Source: Bacillota bacterium (GTDB lineage: Bacteria; Bacillota; Clostridia; Oscillospirales; Ruminococcaceae). From it: a stretch of 6,679 nucleotides of DNA. The notes beneath the pieces were generated by a model. The model was not told where the DNA came from. It searched no databases and was given only the letters and a program-made list of their open reading frames with translations. Made by a program: the position numbers and the translations under genes. Position 1 is the first letter of the stretch; each line of letters begins with the position of its first letter. Positions 1 through 4,429 of the stretch are shown piece after piece. The stretch is taken from positions 1-6,679 of the forward strand of contig JAEXAZ010000217.1 of assembly GCA_023394255.1 (NCBI GenBank), in the 5' to 3' direction.

Positions 1-771
1 CTTCGCATAGAATTTGTCTGGATCGTCGTTTGCCTTGAAAGTCAGCGTCGCAAAGGTGTCGCTGCTCTCAAACACGATTTCATTATTGGAATTGGCGTCC
101 GGCTTCACAACGACGCCCTTTTCCCCCACGGTAACGGTGGCGTCTCCGCTGTCGCTGTCGTTCGCCATATAGAAGCTGACCTTCAGGTTCATCTTATCGT
201 TGGGGTTGATCTTGTTCGAATCTGTTTTATTCCCAAAAAATATTGTTGAATTATCCGCATACTTAATTCCGGAGGACGCTTTTCTGGCGGTGAACGAAGC
301 GGTCAGCTCCACTTTAAACTCGTCTATGGAGGTGGTGTCCTTGAGCGCAATTTCCAGATAGGTGTTGCGGGCATTCGCCGCATAGGTTTGATAGGTCGCT
401 GGTTTGGTCTTATCGACCGCCGCCGTCCCCTTCGGAACATAGTAACTCGTGCCGGTGCCGGAAAGCAGCTTCTTTTCCACCAGCTTGACTGAGCTGACAT
501 ATTTGCCGTTCGTCGTTTTGCGCACGGACAGCCTGAACGCCTTGGAATCATTCAGCAGTTTGGCGGCCTCGGGGGGAATCAGATAATAAATTTTCTGGTT
601 AGGCGCGATAGTGTCCCCGGCTGCGGCAACCTGTTTTCCGTTTTCGTTGATCGGCAGGCCGGTCAGCGCGGTAATATTGCTGGTCTGGGTGTTGACAGCG
701 GCGGCAAATGCAGTCACCTGAACGCCAAGCGCCAGAACGGCAGCCATCGCCGCGGCAATTAGTTTTTTCAT
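1..771 (-). CDS. Secreted protein of unknown family, N-terminal part (runs off the left edge)
   Basis: The reading frame is open from an ATG at 771 down to base 1, giving 257 residues with no stop, so the C-terminus lies outside the window. The protein starts MKKLIAAAMAAVLALG and reaches TAFA|AAV, a typical Sec signal peptide: two lysines, a hydrophobic stretch at about residues 4-19, and an Ala-X-Ala cleavage site after residue 23. The mature part is polar, rich in Thr, Lys, Asp and Asn, has no cysteine that I can see, and has alternating hydrophobic/polar stretches (about residues 85-110, 140-165, 190-255) that suggest beta-sandwich folds of the kind found in surface proteins. A ribosome binding site (GGGAG, bases 781-785) sits 9 bases before the ATG, which supports the start. 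I do not recognise the family. No sorting signal or anchor is visible, but the C-terminus is missing. It is transcribed divergently from the fusion enzyme gene. Confidence 0.85.
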   Translation of the reverse strand, partial: MKKLIAAAMAAVLALGVQVTAFAAAVNTQTSNITALTGLPINENGKQVAAAGDTIAPNQKIYYLIPPEAAKLLNDSKAFRLSVRKTTNGKYVSSVKLVEKKLLSGTGTSYYVPKGTAAVDKTKPATYQTYAANARNTYLEIALKDTTSIDEFKVELTASFTARKASSGIKYADNSTIFFGNKTDSNKINPNDKMNLKVSFYMANDSDSGDATVTVGEKGVVVKPDANSNNEIVFESSDTFATLTFKANDDPDKFYAK

Positions 772-807
772 GGTTTTGTTCTCCCTTTCCTGAAATCTTT
801 ATCTTAT

Positions 808-839
808 AAGTGTCTAGAAACTGGAAGTTTATTTCACTT
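808..839 (-). promoter_or_regulatory. Palindromic leader element with GTCTAGA core and nested inverted repeats
   Basis: Bases 809-822 read AGTGTCTAGAAACT, an imperfect palindrome matching at 12 of 14 positions. Its GTCTAGA core resembles operators of HutC/UTRA-type GntR regulators such as DasR, whose sites centre on GTCTAGAC. The same stretch also holds nested inverted repeats: AAGTG (808-812) with CACTT (835-839), enclosing AAACT (818-822) with AGTTT (826-830) around a GGA loop. It lies just downstream of the predicted minus-strand transcription start, where a bound repressor would block the secreted protein gene. Whether it acts as a DNA operator, an RNA hairpin or neither cannot be settled here. 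Confidence 0.35.
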
Positions 840-841
840 TA

Positions 842-870
842 ATTATACATTTTTTCTGATGAAATTAAAA
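842..870 (-). promoter_or_regulatory. Probable promoter of the secreted protein gene
   Basis: On the minus strand a perfect TATAAT lies at 847-842. A 17-base spacer would put the -35 box at 870-865, which reads TTTTAA, a weak match to TTGACA. The predicted start is near base 835, giving a leader of about 64 bases before the ATG. The weak -35 box and the operator-like sequences on either side suggest that the promoter may need an activator or be regulated. Assignment rests on the -10 box and on its position. Confidence 0.55.
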
Positions 871-879
871 CCGTATTTC

Positions 880-894
880 CGCAAGCGCTTAACA
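880..894. promoter_or_regulatory. LacI/CcpA-like operator core between the divergent promoters
   Basis: Bases 883-890 are the perfect palindrome AAGCGCTT, which fits the AANCGNTT core of LacI-family operators, including catabolite-responsive (cre) sites. The flanks fit the full cre consensus poorly (7 of 11 fixed positions in either orientation). It lies 10 bases upstream of the -35 box of the fusion gene and about 45-58 bases upstream of the predicted start of the minus-strand gene, so it could affect either. No LacI-family gene is in the window; CcpA, encoded elsewhere, would be the obvious candidate. Confidence 0.35.
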
Positions 895-900
895 AAAAAA

Positions 901-929
901 TTGACTGCTGCCTTCTTTTTCAGTATACT
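901..929 (+). promoter_or_regulatory. Sigma-A-type promoter of the TIM barrel-acyl-CoA synthetase gene
   Basis: TTGACT at 901-906 matches the -35 box at five of six positions, and TATACT at 924-929 matches the -10 box at five of six, with an exact 17-base spacer. Transcription would start near 936, about 30 bases before the ATG at 968. The -10 box lies inside the perfect 8-base palindrome AGTATACT (922-929), which could double as a regulator half-site or simply be chance. Confidence 0.8.
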
Positions 930-967
930 AATCCATATATGTGTATTTTGGAATGGGAGAGACTGTC

Positions 968-3499
968 ATGAAAATTGCTTTTTCCACACTCGGCTGCCCG
1001 GATTTCGCTTGGAAAGATATTTACGCCATGGCAAAGGACCTCGGTTTCAACGGGATTGAGGTCCGCGGCATCGGAAGCTGGCTTCATGCCTACGATGCGC
1101 CGCCCTTTTCCCCCGCCCATCTTGTAGAAACGATGGAAAAGCTCGCCTCCCTGCGGCTGGAAATTCCCTGCCTGTCCACCGGCTGCTGCCTGAACGATAC
1201 CGCGCACACGGAAGAAACCCATCAGGAGATCATCCGGCATATCCAGCTTGCCGCACAGCTGGGGACGCCGTTTGTCCGCATTCTGGCAGATTGCAGCCCA
1301 GAACCAAGAGGCGAGATTGATACCGAAGCGGTTGTCCGTGAACTGCGCCGCTGCATCCCGCTGGCGGAAGAAAAAGGCGTCACGCTGCTGGTGGAAACCA
1401 ACGGCATCTATTCGGACACGGCGCGCCTGCGCGACCTGCTCAATGAAATCGCCAGCGATTCGGTCGCGGCACTGTGGGATCTGCACCACCCCTACCGCTT
1501 CGCGCATGAGGCGCCGGGACAGACGATCCAGAATCTGGGCGCTTATATTAAATATGTCCACATTAAGGATTCGGTGGAAACTGAAAACGGCATTGAATAC
1601 CGGATGCTCGGAGAAGGCGACCTGCCGATCGACGAGATGATGCAGGCGCTGCGTTCCATCGACTACAGCGGCTATGTTTCGCTGGAATGGGTGAAACGCT
1701 GGGCCAAAGACCTTCTTGACGCCGGAATCGTATTCCCCCATTTTGTCAACTACATGGAGCGTTTCGCGGAAGCGGGAACGCTCAGCCGGAAGCTGTTCTC
1801 CAACGCAACGAATACCGGGAGCTATATCTGGGAAAAGGACAGCCTGATCGACCTGACCTTCAGCCAGCTCCTTGACCGCGTGGTGGAGGAGTTCCCCCAT
1901 CAGTACGCATTCCGTTACACACAGCTTGACTATACCAGAACCTATTTTGAGTTCCGGAACGATGTTGATGCGTTCGCCCGCGCGCTGATCGCGATGGGAG
2001 TGAAGCAGGGCGACCATGTGGCGGTTTGGGCAACCAACGTTCCGCAATGGTACATCGCGTTCTGGGCCGCCACAAAAATCGGCGCGGTGCTTGTCACCGT
2101 CAACACCGCTTATAAAATTCACGAGGCCGAATACCTGCTGCGCCAGTCGGATACCCACACGCTGGTGATGGTGGACGGATTCAAGGATTCCGACTATGTC
2201 GGAATCATACGGGAACTCTGCCCGGAACTGGAAACCTCCGAAGCCGGCAAGCCGCTGCACCTGAAGCGGCTGCCGTTCCTGCGCAATATCATTACCGTGG
2301 AATCCCGCCAGAAAGGCTGCCTTACCTGGGACAACGCCCTGGCATTGGCCGAAAAAGTACCGGTCGAGGCGGTTTATATGCGCGCGGCGCTCGTGAGCCG
2401 CCACGACGTCTGCAATATGCAGTACACCTCCGGCACCACCGGTTTCCCGAAGGGCGTTATGCTCACCCACTACAACATCATCAACAACGGCAAAAACATC
2501 GGCGACTGCATGGATCTGTCGACCGCCGACCGCATGATGATCCATGTTCCGATGTTCCATTGCTTCGGCATGGTGCTCGCGATGACCGCGTCGGTCACGC
2601 ACGGCGTTACCATGTGCCCGATGCCTTATTTCTCCCCCCGTAAATCGCTCGATTGTATCAACCGCGAAAAAATCACCTGTTTTCACGGCGTACCGACCAT
2701 GTTCATTGCCATGCTGGAGCACGAGGACTTTGCCAAAACGGATTTCTCCCATATGCGCACCGGGATCATGGCCGGAAGCCCCTGCCCGGTCAAGGTGATG
2801 CAGGACGTTGTCGACAAGATGCACATGTCCCAAATTTCCATTGTATACGGGCAGACCGAGGCTTCTCCCGGCTGCACGCAGAGCCGTGTGGACGACCCGC
2901 TGGATGTGCGTGTGAACACGGTGGGACGTGCACTGCCAGGCGTCCAGTGCAAAATAGTCGACCCGGCCACCGGCGAAGACCTGCCGGACAATGTGGACGG
3001 GGAATTTGTCGCCCGCGGATACAACATCATGAAAGGCTACTATAAAATGCCGGAAGCAACGGCCGCCGCCATTGATGAGCAAGGCTGGCTGCACACCGGC
3101 GACCTTGCCCGCCGCACACCGGACGGCAACTACAAAATTACCGGGCGCATCAAGGATATGATCATCCGCGGCGGTGAAAACATCTATCCCAAGGAGATCG
3201 AGGACTTTATCTATACCCATCCCAAGGTGAAGGATGTGCAGGTCATCGGCGTCCCCGACCAGCAGTACGGGGAGGAAATCATGGCCTGCGTGATTCCAAG
3301 GGAAAACGCAGATTTGACCGAGCAGGAGCTGCATGAATATATTATCACTCACATTGCCAAACATAAGACGCCGCGGTATATCACCTTTGTTGACAGTTTC
3401 CCGATGAATGCGGCGGGTAAAATCCTGAAATATAAGATGCGTGAACAGGCGGTCGAGCAGCTGAACCTGCAGGCTGCGGACAGTGTCGTCACTGCCTGA
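968..3499 (+). CDS. Fusion protein: xylose-isomerase-like TIM barrel + AMP-forming acyl-CoA synthetase
   Basis: An 843-residue two-domain protein. Residues 1 to about 265 form a sugar phosphate isomerase/epimerase-type TIM barrel (AP endonuclease 2/IolE-like superfamily). The expected metal ligands are present: E143 (VETN), D171 (LWDLHH), H198 (YVHIKD) and E240 (SLEW). After a short linker, residues about 296-830 form a complete ANL adenylating enzyme: P-loop YTSGTTGFPKG (486-496), YGQTEASP (627-634), GWLHTGDLA (706-714), the GRIKDMIIRGGEN hinge from 726, and the C-terminal catalytic lysine K818 in AAGKILK. The SPCP and YGQTEASP wording is closest to bacterial relatives of ACSF2 and YngI, which activate medium-chain or branched acids; the true substrate is unknown. 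The ligase should make an acyl-AMP and then an acyl-CoA in the cytosol. The ATG at 968 is chosen because GGGAG (955-959) lies 8 bases before it; an in-frame GTG at 941 is only a few bases after the predicted transcription start. No stop or frameshift occurs at the junction. The fold calls are firm; the joint function is not. Confidence 0.93.
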   Translation: MKIAFSTLGCPDFAWKDIYAMAKDLGFNGIEVRGIGSWLHAYDAPPFSPAHLVETMEKLASLRLEIPCLSTGCCLNDTAHTEETHQEIIRHIQLAAQLGTPFVRILADCSPEPRGEIDTEAVVRELRRCIPLAEEKGVTLLVETNGIYSDTARLRDLLNEIASDSVAALWDLHHPYRFAHEAPGQTIQNLGAYIKYVHIKDSVETENGIEYRMLGEGDLPIDEMMQALRSIDYSGYVSLEWVKRWAKDLLDAGIVFPHFVNYMERFAEAGTLSRKLFSNATNTGSYIWEKDSLIDLTFSQLLDRVVEEFPHQYAFRYTQLDYTRTYFEFRNDVDAFARALIAMGVKQGDHVAVWATNVPQWYIAFWAATKIGAVLVTVNTAYKIHEAEYLLRQSDTHTLVMVDGFKDSDYVGIIRELCPELETSEAGKPLHLKRLPFLRNIITVESRQKGCLTWDNALALAEKVPVEAVYMRAALVSRHDVCNMQYTSGTTGFPKGVMLTHYNIINNGKNIGDCMDLSTADRMMIHVPMFHCFGMVLAMTASVTHGVTMCPMPYFSPRKSLDCINREKITCFHGVPTMFIAMLEHEDFAKTDFSHMRTGIMAGSPCPVKVMQDVVDKMHMSQISIVYGQTEASPGCTQSRVDDPLDVRVNTVGRALPGVQCKIVDPATGEDLPDNVDGEFVARGYNIMKGYYKMPEATAAAIDEQGWLHTGDLARRTPDGNYKITGRIKDMIIRGGENIYPKEIEDFIYTHPKVKDVQVIGVPDQQYGEEIMACVIPRENADLTEQELHEYIITHIAKHKTPRYITFVDSFPMNAAGKILKYKMREQAVEQLNLQAADSVVTA

Positions 3500-3509
3500 C
3501 GGCGTCTGC

Positions 3510-3538
3510 TTGACAAATCCGTCCAACCTGCTATAGTT
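3510..3538 (+). promoter_or_regulatory. Strong promoter of the GntR regulator gene
   Basis: A perfect TTGACA at 3510-3515, a 17-base spacer and TATAGT at 3533-3538 (five of six matches) form a near-consensus sigma-A promoter, starting 11 bases after the stop codon of the fusion gene. The start would fall near 3545. A CAAC/GTTG inverted repeat (3524-3527 and 3536-3539) overlaps the -10 box and could be an autoregulatory site, but this is weak. No convincing terminator separates it from the fusion gene (only a 5-bp GACGG/CCGTC pairing with a long loop), so read-through from upstream is likely as well. Confidence 0.75.
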
Positions 3539-3561
3539 GTGACAGTTCCGCAGCATAGATA

Positions 3562-3580
3562 CCGTGCCTTTTGTGCACGG
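3562..3580 (+). other. Small hairpin in the leader of the GntR regulator gene
   Basis: CCGTGC (3562-3567) pairs perfectly with GCACGG (3575-3580) around a 7-base loop, in the predicted 5' untranslated region, 11 bases upstream of the ribosome binding site. It is not a terminator: the next T-run (3600-3605) is 19 bases downstream. It may stabilise the mRNA or be part of an operator, or be incidental. Confidence 0.35.
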
Positions 3581-3603
3581 ATTCAGAAAGTGGGGTGCGT
3601 TTT

Positions 3604-4371
3604 TTGGATGATTTCCGCCTGAATGAAATGCCGCTTTCAGAAAAGGCAAAAGTCCAAATCCGCAAATATATCAATACCATGGATTTGGAGCACAGCAACA
3701 AACTCCCAAGCGAGGAGATTCTTGCCGATATCATCGGGGTGAGCCGCATCACGATCCGCAGCGCGCTCAATGACCTGGCCTCCGAAGGGGTCATCTTCCG
3801 CAGGCAGGGCAAGGGGACGTTTGTCAATATAGATTCCTTGAGCATCAAGGTGAAGTTTAACCCGATTTCCGAGTTCACCACGATGATCCGGAACAGCGGG
3901 TATACCCCAAGCGTCCGCCTGCTGGACATGAAGATTATCCCGCAGGATAAGGAAATCGCGGAATGCCTGCTGCTTGAAGAGGGTGACAAGCTTGTGGTCG
4001 CGGAGAAAATGTTTTTTGCCGACCATAAGATGTGCGCGTACTGTGCGGATTATTTTTCCCTCGCTTCTGTCGGCGGAAAACAGAATCTTTCCGAAATGGC
4101 ACGTTTTGAAAATTCGATTTTCGCCTACATGTTTTATCAGTCCGCACGCAAAATCGTCTGGGACAAGGTGGAAATCAGCGCGGAAACCGGCAAACGCATC
4201 CCGAACCTCAGCGAATATGCCAATATGCAGGAACTTGGCGACAAGGCGTTCCTCTTTCTCAAAGGCGTCAATTATGACACTAACGACAAGCCCGCCATGT
4301 ACGCGCAGGAGTACATCGATCCGGATATCATCAAATTCAGCATGATCCGGCAGCGGGATATTCATTACTGA
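3604..4371 (+). CDS. GntR/HutC-family transcriptional regulator with UTRA ligand-binding domain
   Basis: A 255-residue DNA-binding regulator acting in the cytosol. Residues about 10-75 form the GntR winged helix: LPSEE at 34-38, the recognition-helix region VSRITIRSALNDL from 46, then the wing RRQGKGTFV ending at 74. Residues about 88-250 fit a UTRA domain, the sensor that binds small molecules (sugars, sugar phosphates, histidine-pathway or fatty-acid-like ligands in known relatives), ending in the typical KPAMYAQEYIDPD stretch. The length fits the family (about 240-250). I prefer the TTG at 3604, because GGGG (3592-3595) lies 8 bases before it; an ATG at 3628 has no good binding site, and an in-frame TTG at 3571 lies inside the leader hairpin. 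It follows the fusion gene on the same strand at about 100 bases and most likely controls it. The ligand cannot be told from sequence alone. Confidence 0.9.
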   Translation: MDDFRLNEMPLSEKAKVQIRKYINTMDLEHSNKLPSEEILADIIGVSRITIRSALNDLASEGVIFRRQGKGTFVNIDSLSIKVKFNPISEFTTMIRNSGYTPSVRLLDMKIIPQDKEIAECLLLEEGDKLVVAEKMFFADHKMCAYCADYFSLASVGGKQNLSEMARFENSIFAYMFYQSARKIVWDKVEISAETGKRIPNLSEYANMQELGDKAFLFLKGVNYDTNDKPAMYAQEYIDPDIIKFSMIRQRDIHY

Positions 4372-4382
4372 ATTGTAAAATA

Positions 4383-4420
4383 CAGCGGCCCGGTATTCAT
4401 TTTAGAATACCGGGCCGCTG
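4383..4420. terminator. Bidirectional intrinsic terminator between convergent genes
   Basis: CAGCGGCCCGGTATTC (4383-4398) pairs perfectly over 16 bases with 4405-4420 around the 6-base loop ATTTTA. On the plus strand it is followed by TTGCTTTTGTT, and on the minus strand by TATTTTACAATT, so it can end transcripts from both sides. It starts 11 bases after the stop of the GntR gene, and on the minus strand it starts 9 bases after the stop of the macroglobulin-like gene. Confidence 0.9.
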
Positions 4421-4429
4421 TTGCTTTTG

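Noticed and set aside
941..967. GTG at 941 as the start of the fusion protein
   Set aside because: It lies about 5 bases after the predicted transcription start, leaving no room for a ribosome binding site, and the TIM barrel begins naturally at the ATG at 968 (MKIAFSTLG).
3498..3523. Possible terminator just after the fusion gene (GACGG/CCGTC)
   Set aside because: Only 5 bp of stem with a 16-base loop and no T-run follows.
3562..3605. Leader hairpin plus T-run as a transcription attenuator
   Set aside because: The T-run is 19 bases from the hairpin, too far for an intrinsic terminator, and no competing antiterminator pairing is evident.
920..3649. A 909-residue open frame on the minus strand that covers the whole fusion gene
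   Set aside because: It is the antisense shadow of a gene with GC-rich codons. The translation is rich in His, Arg, Gly and Val without family motifs, while the plus-strand frame shows complete enzyme motifs and has a promoter and a ribosome binding site.
3637..4365. A 242-residue open frame on the minus strand opposite the GntR gene
   Set aside because: Antisense shadow of a gene with clear winged-helix and UTRA signatures.
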